This document shows positions 25,226-57,796 of a stretch of 64,000 bases of DNA, in pieces (position 1 is the first letter of the stretch; each line of letters begins with the position of its first letter). Location: contig NC_045142.1 in the NCBI RefSeq assembly GCF_008831285.2, forward strand, positions 14,201,354 to 14,265,353, given 5' to 3'. The position numbers and the translations under genes were made by a program. The notes beneath the pieces are model-generated. The model was not told the origin of the DNA, searched no databases, and saw nothing but the letters and a program-made list of their open reading frames with translations. The stretch comes from Nymphaea colorata (lineage: Eukaryota; Streptophyta; Magnoliopsida; Nymphaeales; Nymphaeaceae).

Positions 25226-25831
25226 AGGTAGATACTTAAGTAATCCTAGTATGGATAATTGGAAAGCAACGAAAAGAGTATTGAGGTACTTGCAAAGAAC
25301 AAAAGATTTTATGCTCACATACAAGAAGTCAGACCAGTTGGAGATCATTAGGTATTCAGATTCTGACTTTGTTGGGTGCCAAAAAAGTAGAAAGTCTACT
25401 TCATACTGTGTATTTCTATTGGCTGGAGGAGCTATATCTTGGAAAAGTGTCAAACAGACACTAATAGCTACTTCAACCATGACAGAAAAATTCCTAACAT
25501 GTTACGAGACATCCAACCTTGTTTTGTAGTTGTGGAATTTTGTTACGGGGCTGCGCATTATGAATGGTGTAAAAAGATCACTAAGGTTATTGTGTGACAA
25601 TAATTCAGCAGTCATATACTTTAATAACAGTCACAGTTTGTCAAAGTCGAAACACATCGACATTAAGTTTTTGGTTGTTAAAGAAAGGATATAGAATGGT
25701 CAGGTGCCTTTAGAGCATATTGGGACAAACTCTATGATTGCGGATCTGCTTACTAAAGGTTTAACACCGAAGGTCTTTCACGAACATGTTGTTCGTATGG
25801 AGGTTTTACCCTTGGATAATGTGTTGGTTTA
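25226..25831 (+). pseudogene. copia RNase H remnant
   Basis: RVLRYLQRTKDFMLTYKKSD, YSDSDFVGCQKSRKSTSYC and GGAISWKSVKQ are the Ty1-type RNase H signature. Further stops at 25527 and 25692. It continues to CDNNSAVIYF, KHIDIKF and LTKGLTPKVFHEHV, the normal polyprotein end. Confidence 0.92.
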
Positions 25832-26177
25832 GTGAGAGTTTGTATTTTGTTTGCTCTTATGTATAGACACATTCAGTTTTCTACGGAATATAGTTTAATA
25901 TTTTTTTGTTCCATTCTGTGTTTGTGTTTTTTATCTCCATGAGTTTTTAAAGTAGGACCAGTTGAGAATAGACACATCCATACCAGATCTATGTCATTGA
26001 TTATGTCAACATTTGTGATCATTGAAGGTTTAGCTGATTTCAATATAGCGAAACCCGCATTGGTTTTGTGTTGATATGATCATAGACGAGATTGGCAAAA
26101 ATGACATTTAATAAGATAGCAGTTATGAGTTCCTAAAGTTTTATGTAATGTCTGAATGTATAAAGACATATTTGGCC

Positions 26178-26189
26178 CAAGTGGGAGAT
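26178..26189 (+). other. Polypurine tract of the copia element
   Basis: CAAGTGGGAGAT directly before the 3' LTR, the usual plus-strand primer of copia elements. Confidence 0.85.
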
Positions 26190-26655
26190 TGTAAGGATTA
26201 TTTACTGGGCCGACACATGTCAATAAGGAATTTGAGACATTATGACTATCTTAATGTAAATATCAGGTTAAGTGATTGTGTTTTGGGATAACAAGTCATT
26301 TTATACGGTATGGGGTACTTTTATAATGTATAGATACTTGTACACAATTGTAGATTCTTTGATGGGTTGAATCCGAAATTGCTCATAATATAAAGGTAGT
26401 GGTCCTTGGGGTTGTGCAGAGAGAAGTGAGACTTGAAACGTCGCTTTCTAGGGTTGTCTCTTCCCCATCTGAGAGAAACCACACGTGCTCCGCACAGACC
26501 CTGAAAGATCCTACTGCGATCTCACCGTTCGGTTGTTCAGATGAATTCAGGTACGCTTCCGCTACAGTTAAAGTATTGATTCAATGATTTAGCATGAACG
26601 AGATCTTGTTTTAGGGCATATTCGTTTTTGTGTATGCATGAGAAAATCTCCATCA
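26190..26655 (+). repeat. 3' LTR of the copia element (466 bp)
   Basis: Paired with 17016-17417. Carries two blocks that the 5' LTR lacks. Ends CTCCATCA, followed by the target duplication CAGAA. Confidence 0.93.
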
Positions 26656-27170
26656 CAGAAGTCCTTGCTGGGGGCAATAATGAAGCAGCAGATGTATAGA
26701 CCACAGGCGTGATTCTTTACATTCTTCTCAGTGGGCAACCTCCTTTCTGTGGGGTACCAACGCACAAATTTTTGATGAAGTAGGGGCAGCAGACATATGA
26801 TTTCCAGCGGAACTTTGGGACCATGTATATGCTTCTGCTAAGGATTTGATCAGAATAATGCTTTGCAGAGATCCGAAGCATAGATTTACTGCAGCACTAG
26901 TCTTAGGTATGATGTGTTTCCTATTTTTTTCTTCTATATGACTTTGAATTGTCTACTTTGACAATTTAGTTCATGTTTATCTCAACCTACTTAAATTGTT
27001 TTTGTCGAGTTGATGACGTTGATTATGGTCTATGTCTCTTTTGTGAAAATGGTATAAACTTGAATATCGTTTTGACTATATTGTTCGGCATGATCCTAGA
27101 TTGCAGCAGCAATTATTTTGCTTCTCTTTCGGGCAATCTTTAAGTCATCTTCATGATTCTGTATTTTCAG

Positions 27171-27538
27171 ACCATTGCTGGTTAAAAAATGAAGAGAAGC
27201 TCTTGGGAGATGAAGGCCAGTTTGGGTCACTCGAAGACTCTTTGCCTGAGCAATCGATTCCCATGAACTGTGATTTCATCGTGAACTTTAGCAACGTGGT
27301 TTGTAGTAATGTTCAGCGGGATCTCTCCCATACGTTTACTTGCAAAACATCATTTTCTTCCTTTTTGGCTGACGCAACGGGTTGTTCGCGATCTACTGGC
27401 CTTTCGTTTAGGAATTCTGCATCTAGTGATGAAGAGTGCTCTACCGCAATAGCTTTAGTGCCGAGCTTTGCATTCTTTGCTCCCTGCACACCAGACGAAC
27501 AGGAGAACTCAACTGCCACAGAAGGAGGTAAGCGCTAA
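27171..27538 (+). pseudogene. Last exon of the PEPKR1-like pseudogene, still open
   Basis: After the acceptor gtattttcag the frame DHCWLKNEEKLLGDEG continues the kinase (compare HSWM in PEPKR1) and stays open through PSFAFFAPCTPDEQEN to TAA at 27536. Upstream exons are broken, so this exon is probably only young in decay. The sequence gaaggaggtaagcg near the end is also a good donor, so the original gene may have gone on into a further exon that I cannot place. Confidence 0.7.
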
Positions 27539-27609
27539 CAATTTTTTACCAATTAATCTTTTTTAAGTTTGTTGTCCTACTACTATATGAAGAAACCATT
27601 TTGTAGTTC

Positions 27610-27805
27610 CTTTTTGGGTGAGCGAGATTATCCCACCATCCAAAGCGATGCCCGAAGGCCCCCCCTCCCCCATTTCCCCTACTTCTTAGGATCTAGAGCT
27701 GCTTTGGTGTCACAAGACACAAGAGCATAGCACTCACGGGAATCAAATTAGAGACCTACCGTCCACAGGCTCCTTGCCCAACCAGCTACGCTATGCCCCT
27801 TGAAG
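27610..27805 (-). mobile_element. tRNA-derived SINE-like sequence
   Basis: On the minus strand, TAGCGTAGCTGG resembles a polymerase III A box and TTTGATTCCCG a degraded B box about 45 bases later. No cloverleaf forms, so it is not a tRNA gene. Lies just after the kinase pseudogene. Confidence 0.6.
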
Positions 27806-28509
27806 CTCATTTGTAGTTCCTTTGTTCTGAATACTTTGTCCTACTACTTATACAAAGAAGCTGCCTTGCTTCCGTCTTGATGCTGCGGAAGAGCTGTCGT
27901 CCCCCTCTTTCTTCCTCTTGCTACAATAGATTTCCACGCGGCTTCCTCTTTGATGTAGTTCCTAAAGGTTATTTGGATGTTGAAAAATGTATGTGATTTA
28001 TGTTCATACTTTATTTTTTGTGGGCAAATGGATGAAAGAACTCTCTCGATGACATCTGAGTGGGGTGGGCTAGAGGAACAACATTGTTTGTGTGAAGAAT
28101 TAATACAAAGAGGAAGACTTGATGTTCACAAAAACAGGTTCACATCTACCTAATATAGGTACTTACGCAGATCACACAACCCCATGTGTCTCAGGTCCTA
28201 CAAAATTTAAAGTATTCAATAATCTTCTTGGTTTTTTCATTCTTCTGAAAGAAAAAAAAAAGCTCATGACCAAACCTCTAGTACTTCGATGAACAGTTTC
28301 TTCTGATCTACACAAAGAAAGTTGCTTATGACCTTACTTCGATGGGATCCCAGGTATAATTCTGGTGTTTAATTTTCCATGTCACATTAATTGCACAAAC
28401 AAAAGGTTGGAAAGTGTAAGAAACCTATCCGCAAATGTCAGCACATAGGGTGTACATCACGTATTCCTCCATGTATTAATTCTTCATACAAACAGTAATC
28501 TACTCATTG

Positions 28510-28990
28510 GGGGAGATAACGTACATGGAGGAGCCACCAGTAGTGATGGTGTTGTGATAGAGATCCCAACTATTTTTTACGATCAAACTAGGGAGGAAGG
28601 GGAGGTGGAAGAAGTGGACGAACTATTCGCCAAAGCAGAGAGCTTCATCAGAAATTTCTTCCAGCAAATGAACGAGCAGGTTGAGGAATAAAGGATGTTG
28701 GGGAATGATTAAGGAGTGCGCACTGAAATACCATTTACATATTATCTACAGTGGCTTTTTTTTTAATATTTATTTGGACCTGGTTTTGGATCTTAGTCTA
28801 ATTATGTGGTATTTCATTTCAGTTATGAGTAAATTAGAGAAACTAATGGTAAAAATTGAGATTAATGATCATTTTAGTGTGACACTTATGCCTGTAACTA
28901 TCTTTTGTGGACCTTCTATATTCATTTGTACCTGGTCTTGGATCTTACTCTAATATGTGATATTTCATTCCAGTTATGTGCTAACTCTAA
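28510..28990 (+). pseudogene. DUF761-like C-terminal exon, copy C
   Basis: Coding-like stretch 28515-28691: NVHGGATSSDGVVIEIPTIF, then ELFAKAESFIRNFFQQMNEQ and TAA. It is closer to copy B than to A and shares about 300 bases of downstream noncoding sequence with B (tttggacctggttttggatc). It sits just before a hAT remnant, which may have carried it. Confidence 0.6.
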
Positions 28991-29189
28991 AAGCTTATTA
29001 ATTCTGAAAATAGAGATTAATTACCATTTATGACCTGGATTTGTATCTTTGTTTAATATGTGATATGCCATTTTAGTTATGTGCAAATTATAAATGTTTA
29101 TCCTGAAATTAATGACCGGATGAAAAGGGGAGGGGCATTGGCCTCCTTGGGATATCCCTCAAGTGTGCTAAACCATTAGTGGGATTACT

Positions 29190-30655
29190 AAAGATTGTAT
29201 ATGAGGACGGGGTTACTAAGGGTTATTTATATGAAGCACTTGATTGAGTTAAAAGGAGCTATCAAGAATGCAATCAACAATAGAAAAGAACATATACGCC
29301 ATATTATAATTGATAAGAGAGAACTGTATAGTCTCATATATGTTGTTGCAGCTTGTCTAAATCCTCGTTTGTTTTGAAATAACTTAGTAAACATGATCAA
29401 AGAAGTTCAAGAAGGTTGGGCTTAGTAACACAAAAAAGATCCAAAATTATTTTGTGATATGTTAGCCATAAGCATTATTGACACTTCTCATCCACATAAG
29501 TGTCACTTTTGTACAATTTGAATGATTGCTTAAATGTTTTAATTACAACTTCAGAATTATATAGTTCTCATTGTTGCCTTGTCATTTCTTTAGTTTACGT
29601 TGCTTATTTGGTGAGAGATCTTTGATATTCTATTCATACGCTTCGCCATTTTCTATACCACAATTGCAATTGTATGCTATTTGTGCTGACTATCACAAAA
29701 ATGTAATGGAAAGAAAGAAAGGAAAAGAGAAATGGCAATTGTATACTATTAGTATTGACTATCACCAAAAATGGTAGGACTAATTACAATTCAATGTCAT
29801 TATCTATACCACAAATTATATGTCATTTTCCATACCACCTACTACAGATCCCATACTACCCCCATGAACTTAAAATCCATAACACCAATTGCTATAGGAA
29901 TACCATTGAGTTTGCCTATGTCTGTTTGAGCCTCAGCCAAACTCGTCTCCATTTGATAAGAATTGATACGATCCAATGTGGCAATAAAATGTTAAGCCAG
30001 ACATGAAATGTCTTAGCTTGTTAAAGGAATTAGAGTACATTTGAAAATGCTAAGATAAGGAAGAGAAAAAAATCTTCTACCCTCCAGATTAACTGATTTG
30101 GCATTCATTAGGATAAACATGCATTTGCAAAGCACGACTGCGGAAATAAAGAAGATAAATGCAAATCCAATCTATATTGACCATAAATCAACTTCCTAAA
30201 CAAGAAAATATAGGTTGGAATGAATAATAACTTATCTTCAAATTTAAAAAAAATAAATTGATGAAAAATGTCGACATAGTATAACAAATGAAGAAGATAA
30301 TTATACTTCATTAAATGAAGATTAAGAATTGATTTGTTCTTTTTTTGAACTAAAGAATGACTTGATTTGTATTGTCAAACCATGAGGCTATAAATTGTTG
30401 CTAGTAGTAAACTTGATGCTTCTCATGCATTTGTTAGACTACTTGTTTTTGTTTTTTAATTTTTTATTTGTTAATTATATATTTATTTTCTTATTAGTTT
30501 CACCCTTGTTTTATTTTCCCTAATTTTTAAAATTTAAAAAAAAATCTAAAAATTTACCATACTTGTCCCTTTTTCAAGTCCACCATATTATACCCAAGAA
30601 AAAACTCATCATTTAAAACTCCAATACATTACCTGTGATTATGGTCTAAGTAGAC
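29190..30655 (+). mobile_element. hAT transposase C-terminal remnant and 3' end, copy 1
   Basis: GAIKNAINNRKEH, then VAACLNPRLF, EVQEGW and DPKLFCDMLAIS are the C-terminal part of BED/DUF659-type hAT transposases, broken by stops and frameshifts. Then comes LTDLAFI-type sequence and a noncoding tail (ttatacccaagaaaaaactc) shared with 45966-46195 and 37700-37905. No N-terminal half is present. Confidence 0.75.
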
Positions 30656-32810
30656 TTTCCATTGAAGATGCTAACCTTGTGGAGAATTGCACAACAATTT
30701 CAACCAAGCCCTAAAAAGCCTTATCTACTCATCTCCCTTTAATGAACGAACAAAAAGTGCAACATGGAATGAAATTAGTATGAATAATGGTATATATTAT
30801 CATCTCATTTTGGTGAGGCGCAATAAACTCAAGTCAAGGGCCAAAGCATTGTTACTTTCATAGCCAACAACAATATAAATTAGAATAGTGGAATAGATAA
30901 CAACAAACAAGAGACCAAGCAAGAAGGCCAATCTTCCCAGAGGTGAGACAAGGCAAAAGCAAAATGTTACCCAAGGTCCTGAATAGACTTATGGCCCTGG
31001 ATAGACTTAGCAGGTGTTGGAGTATATGCTTCCGAATGGTCTCATAAAGCTTCTAAAAGGTCAAAGAACCCCTATTCTTATGAGGAAACGAAAAGATTGC
31101 TTTTGAAAGTTCCACCAGGCTCATGGGCATAGATCGAAGGCTATTTTATCCTCAAAACTATAGTATGAGATTGTATCGATGTTGAGCTAATGGAGGAAAA
31201 AAATGTTACCCAAGGTCCTGACAAGTCGCTTTCATAGACATAAAAAGGAAAACATATAATAGTATCTATTCTCTCATTCTCTCCACAAGACTACATCAAA
31301 TTAGTGCAGACGAAGATTTACAAATCCCACATTAGGAAATGTTCCTAGCAAGAATGAAGTAGATATTTATTGATGACCGCTTCTTTGCATTGACCCAAAA
31401 GGCCACATCTCAACAACAAGATAGGACAAAGATGCTAGCAAGAATATATTTGTTTGTCTAATATGTAGTTTCTTCTCAGCCCTAAAGCACAAATACAATC
31501 GCAACGTTTTTTCATCAAAGGAAGCCTTTAGCACAAGCAAGAGGAATGTCATCTAGAGTCTTGAAAAAAATACAAAGGAATGGACTAGCTTAGTCATAAG
31601 TCTACAACATTACTTTTAAATGTTTTGGTCATGGATTCAATGAAATCCTCTCCTGAGCATCAAGTGGCCATCGATGATTTGTTGAGGAAGATCAAAGTGA
31701 TGCTAGATACCAGTTTAAAGTCAATACTAAGATGGTGAATCCAGTACCTATTGATGTTGCTATTGTGTTTTGGTGATGATTTACCATGATTCCATTCTTA
31801 CCACAATAATGTGCTAAATTGTATTGATAGAACAAAGCATGAAACCTGCTTTGTATTACTTCACAGGGGCCGTGGACTCAATGTCTATCTAAAGGTGGTA
31901 ACAAAAACAGTAAAAACTTTAAATATCTGAGAAGCTGAGTACCTCCCTCATTTGATTACCATTTATGGCTTTGATAAATACATGCAGACTGAAAAGGAGA
32001 ATATCTTCTTGGAAGTCTTCATTGATTGGTCATTACACACAATTCTCTTATATATTGTGAATTGCCTTCTTCCTACAACTTCTTGGTCGTCCCTAGATGC
32101 ATAATGCTAATGTTGTACGTTGCACTTTGCGCTAATATATGACATGGAGCCAAGAGGAGCTATTATTATTGTTTTGGCAAAAAACCAAGAGGACATTTTA
32201 CCACAATCAATGATCCCCATGATAGCCATTGCTATTGACATATCGAGCATATGTGAAGAAGAAGACATTATCACGAGTGAAAGTTTGGAGGTTGGAGCTC
32301 AAGGACTAATGGAGCAAATCATCATGATGTCTTAGTGGCACGCACTTCAAATCTTCAAACTGGTAGGTTGAATCAATGAAAGGAACCTTAAAAGCCATCT
32401 CTTGTATTCAAAAACTCTAAAACCAAGAAGGGCTTTCACCCACTGATGAAGCATGGGTGCCAACCTCTCAAAGGTAAGACAAAAACAAGGATAAACATCT
32501 GGAACCAGTTATACTGCCACAATAAGACGGTATAATAGGATTGGGCAACAAAGTTAAGCAATTAGCAAAGAATGCTTTATTTGCCAAACCTTGAAGCTCC
32601 ATGTGGTACCACATGATGTTTATCCTTCTTTTATTTTCTTTCTTTTTGCATGACAAGCATATATTGATATACTCTCCAAGTTTCAACACTTCATTAAGAT
32701 GAGAAATTAATGAAATATGCTTTTATATCAAACCTTGTCTCTATCAACTCTCTGTTTCATTTACATTCATGATTCCTACCAAATAGTTTGCAAGCTGACA
32801 TACAATTTCT

Positions 32811-33190
32811 GCATGTTATTATGTTGTTCACTTCTTAACCCTACTTTCCAGTTCAAGGTTCCAACCAAAGCGATGTAGATCAAATCTCAAACCAGAGCTA
32901 GCTCATTGCTAGGTCATTTTATTAACTCTCTCAATAGAGCTCCCTCAGAACTTCTGAAGATCAATAAGGTAAAAGTTGGAAAAGGTTATTTAATAAATAT
33001 AAACAAGGCATGTTATTATGTTGTTCACTTCTTAACCCTACTTTCCAGTTCAAGGTTCCAACCAAGCAATGTAGATCAAATCTCAAACCAGAGCTAGGTC
33101 ATTTTATTAACTCTCCCAATAGATTTCCCTCAGAACTTCTGAAGATCAATATGGTAAAAGTTGGAAAAGGTTATTTAATAAATATAAACA
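32811..33190 (+). repeat. 197-bp tandem duplication
   Basis: Unit from gcatgttattatgttgttca at 32811 returns at 33008. Both copies contain ttccagttcaaggttccaac and gttggaaaaggttatttaat. The second is slightly shorter. Confidence 0.9.
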
Positions 33191-33261
33191 AGGCAAAAGT
33201 TAGGGAAATGGATCAGTTAGTATATCAATTTGCTGCAAAATTTGATCCAACCATATCAAAG

Positions 33262-33415
33262 TTGCCTAAATCCATGGATCGTAATCCCAGATTGCGGTTG
33301 AAAATCGGGGATTACGATTCCGTGTTTGGTGGAATGGACTCAAATTTTGAAAAGCATGACGAGGATCCTACTTCTACAATGGAATCCTCACAGCCACAAA
33401 CATGCCCTAAGACTT
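33262..33415 (+). repeat. MITE-like repeat inside the gypsy remnant
   Basis: aaatccatggatcgtaatcc, then ttccgtgtttggtgg and ccacaaacatgccct. Interrupts degraded gypsy pol. Partner of 42005-42165 in the opposite orientation. Confidence 0.65.
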
Positions 33416-34200
33416 AAAGATAAGACCAACCCTCTTCCTTGGCCAACGACCCAACTAAGGAATCAATGTTGGCATGGGAGAAGACCCCAAGAATTTACAT
33501 ATTAGGATGAGTCTTTTAGCATATGAGAGGGAAAGTTGATCAAGTTCCTGAAGGATCATCAAATAAAAAAGAAATGCTCATTCTAGATTCTCAAACCAGT
33601 TGAGGTTCAATTGTATCTTAAACCCAAATATGGGAACTATCATACAAAAATTGTGGAAGTTTAAATCCCTGATTGGAGGACAAACTCGAGCATGGTTTGG
33701 AGGATTTGTTAAAAGTAGGCTTTATCCAACCAACCAATTACACCAAGTAGTTGGCAGATGGCATGATAGTACCTAAGAAAATGGCAAAGTCTGCATTTGC
33801 ACTGATTTCATCAGCTTTAACAAAGCAACTCTATGATTGTCTACTTACAGACTTCAACTTCTTAGTTGACTGTATGGCTAGGCACACAATGTTCTCTTTC
33901 ATAGATGGTATTCAAGATACAGTCAAATTAAATTACTGGTCAAGGATTAACCCAAAACCTCTTTCACTACACCAGCAGAAACATTCTGCTATAGACATCA
34001 TTCAAAGTGAAGAATGTTAGTACTTGTTGAAGGGCAATGACCACTCTATTTTACGATTAAATGTACACATATGTTGATGTTTATGTTGATGACATATTGA
34101 TCAAATCTAAGGCAAGGAAAGATTATATAGCAGCATTTTGAAATTATTTGAGAAACTACTGCACTATAAGCTTTTAACACAACCAGTAAAAATGTGCCTC

Positions 34201-36514
34201 TGGAATTGAACTAGGCAATTTCATGGCACTGATGTGGTCAGCCAAAAAGACATAAAAGTTGACCATGCCAAAGCTAAATAAACCATTAACATGTTACGAC
34301 CTTAAAGAATTATGAAATGTATCCTGCCATTCATTTGGCTAGACTCGATGGTCTACAACATAGAAGGTTAAACTCATTCAAAAAAAAGGTTACAACTTGG
34401 GCTCCTCAAAAAAGAAGAGAAATGAATTGCTACTGCTAGCAAGATTGATTAAAACCTAAATATGGTTGACAAGGTGGAATATGTTGTCATGAGTATTCCC
34501 TCAAACTAGATAGGTCAGAAAGTTGTACAGTTATTCATAATCAAGTCCTAGCCATATAATCCATGTGTAAGAGCATAATTGGAAGGTTCAACAGCTATTC
34601 TTGACCAAGCCTTAGCCCCATGATAGTCTGGAGCATATAGCTAGGGCCACTGACTTTATGGAAGAGAGAGAGTCAAATGACTTTCCACTCTGAGTAGCAA
34701 AAAGCTTCAACTTTCCATATATAAATATATTCTCCTCTTCCACAAACCACCACCCTACCACCCACAAACCCCAAAGGCCTTTTCTGATAAGGAAGAGCCA
34801 TACTTTTTTTCATGCATGAAGTTGCGTTACAAGGACTTGTTTATCGATTGCATAGATTGTGAAAAAAACAAGAAAAGGTTCTCGATTCTGAAAGAATAAT
34901 GTCATTAGCTATGTTACATACTTGCGTGAGTACGTTAATTAGCCTAGGGTACTCGTGACGATACAAGGGTTCTTCAACACCGTTTTGACTACTGTGTACG
35001 TCTTGAATTAGATCTAGGCCAAATTTTGATCAGAAAAAAGGATGGCAGCTAAATTTAGGGGAGAGGTTTCGTCTAGGATAGAAAGATTGATTTTGAAGGA
35101 ATTTTGAAGGAAGCAGACACTTTTTATTTGGAGTGAAGGATTTCGACAGGAAAGAGGCAGATGTAGGACCTTGATGTGAGAGAGAGAGTCGCGTGATAAG
35201 GGCCTAGTGTCATTTGCGCCTGTTTAAACTTGATCCAGCTTTGTTATAAAGATTTCCCTAATCTCTCTCTTCATTAAATAAAAAATAAGTTCTTAAAACT
35301 TGCAAATAGATGTTAATAAGCTTGTAAATTTCTTAAATATATGGGGGAGTTCAAATCTGCATGACATTGTTGGACAGCTAAAAAAAAAACCTAACGTTAA
35401 AAAAGCCACTGCAAAAGAAATTAACAATGGTCTTTTGCGCAGCAACCCAAACTTCTAAGATTTGTCATGTTCGCATCCACATATTAACACCCATGTAACT
35501 TAAATGCTTAGCAAACATAAAAATTATGATCATGCTTTCACTAAGAATTATCTAAGCGTGGCATACAATCAGCATTTTTTTTTTATCTCACCACAACAAA
35601 GAGTACCATTAATGGTCTCACACTGGTCTCACAACATGTTCGCAATGGTGATATTAGATGCATAAAGGGTAACCCACTTTTGCCGACAGGCAACACTATC
35701 AGATATTTTATAATAGGCACCAACATCAAGTTAGAATACTACCCACATGGTAATACCATATCCCACTATACACTCGTGGAGTAATGTAATATGAAGAATC
35801 ATCTGTTGGGATGAAGAAAGAAGATCATTATACATTTTGAAGTGAAAACTTTAGATGCTTTTAGGGAATACTGAAAGCTCTTCTTCGTTAAACTAAGAGA
35901 ATAAGCTGACAAATTTATTTCATAAAATCACTTAGCTCTTTTTTGGAAGTTCAACTCCCTACCTGCTTGATCAACAGTTGAGTCGTAAAATGCATTGCCA
36001 GTTCTTTGACATCAATCTAGATGAGAAAAGGAACTTGCAGGGTATGGAACAGCTTCTTTACCAAAAAGGGCAAGTCACGCAGGAAACACTACAGCGACAA
36101 CAGTAAAAAATTCAACATATCACTACATTCTACAGTCAGAAGGTTATAGAAAACAGCAGACATTAAGTAGCTAATCATGAATATCTTAACTTTGGAAAGA
36201 GATGCTGATCATTGTTACTTGTCCCTCTTTTTTTAAAAGTTCAACTGTATAGATGGTTAGTGGGTGGTTAATCCATAAAATTTTCCACCATTTCATACCT
36301 CTTCCCCTTGCTTACAGTTGTACAAGCTCCTCCATTTTTAAGGTAGAAAACAGTTCCCCATCAGTAAAAACGCTCAGTCCACCACTGTGGTATATGAATA
36401 CAAAAGCTTCAAGCAGCCAAACTAAGAAAGTAGCTGACACTAAATAGTCAGGTTAATCACCAATATGCTCAAACTGAAGAAGCTGCTAATCGTTGAACTT
36501 CAGGGAACCACACT
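34201..36514. other. 3' flank of CPK13, end of gypsy debris
   Basis: Holds the CPK13 3' UTR for an unknown distance below 36514. A promoter-like stretch (ccatatataaatatattctc near 34715, then cca-rich sequence) could be a degraded LTR. No gene seen. Confidence 0.4.

Positions 36515-57796
<21,282 letters not shown>

Larger units (their letters stand above)
17016..26655 (+). mobile_element. Ty1/copia LTR retrotransposon, decayed, inserted in kinase pseudogene
   Basis: Starts TGTAAGGAT and ends CTCCATCA. Flanked by the 5-bp duplication CAGAA (17011-17015 and 26656-26660); removing the element and one repeat restores kinase codons for PEVLAGG. Has 5' LTR, primer site, gag, protease, integrase, RT, RNase H, polypurine tract and 3' LTR in copia order (integrase before RT). 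Several in-frame stops and a frameshift make it non-autonomous now. About 6.9 kb without the nested insertion at 21298-24036. Confidence 0.95.
16482..27538 (+). pseudogene. Right arm: PEPKR1-like kinase pseudogene interrupted by a copia element
   Basis: Pieces in order: 16482-16882 (ETLACKSISKD holding the ATP-binding Lys; frameshifts and a stop near 16650; then LLEDHKLLSEAEAVVMFKQL, HRDLKPKN, LADF); intron 16883-16965; 16966-17015 (GIVGTPYYITPE); the 9.6-kb copia insertion; 26656-26906 (VLAGGNNEAADV, TAG at 26697, LYILLSGQPPFCG, a frameshift, TGA at 26798, then AKDLIRIMLCRDPKHRF); intron 26907-27170; and a last exon 27171-27538. PEPKR1 resemblance includes the C-terminal tail (SSFL and PSFAFF.PC). 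Glu to Lys in HRDLKPEN and loss of Gly in DFG also argue against activity. The N-terminus before ETLACK is absent. Confidence 0.88.
31640..34200 (+). mobile_element. Ty3/gypsy pol remnant
   Basis: At 33690-33960 the words LLKVGFIQPTNYTK, LADGMIVPKK, (after a frameshift) GKVCICTDFISFNKATL, LVDCMARHTMFSFIDG and, at about 34070, YVDDILIKSK follow the order of gypsy RT. Stops and frameshifts are frequent. Upstream pieces (31680-32330) may be earlier pol or gag but are too decayed to name. A tandem duplication and a MITE interrupt it. Confidence 0.7.

Noticed and set aside
27640-27800. Possible tRNA gene
   Set aside because: Has A- and B-box-like words but no cloverleaf or acceptor stem; better explained as a tRNA-derived SINE.
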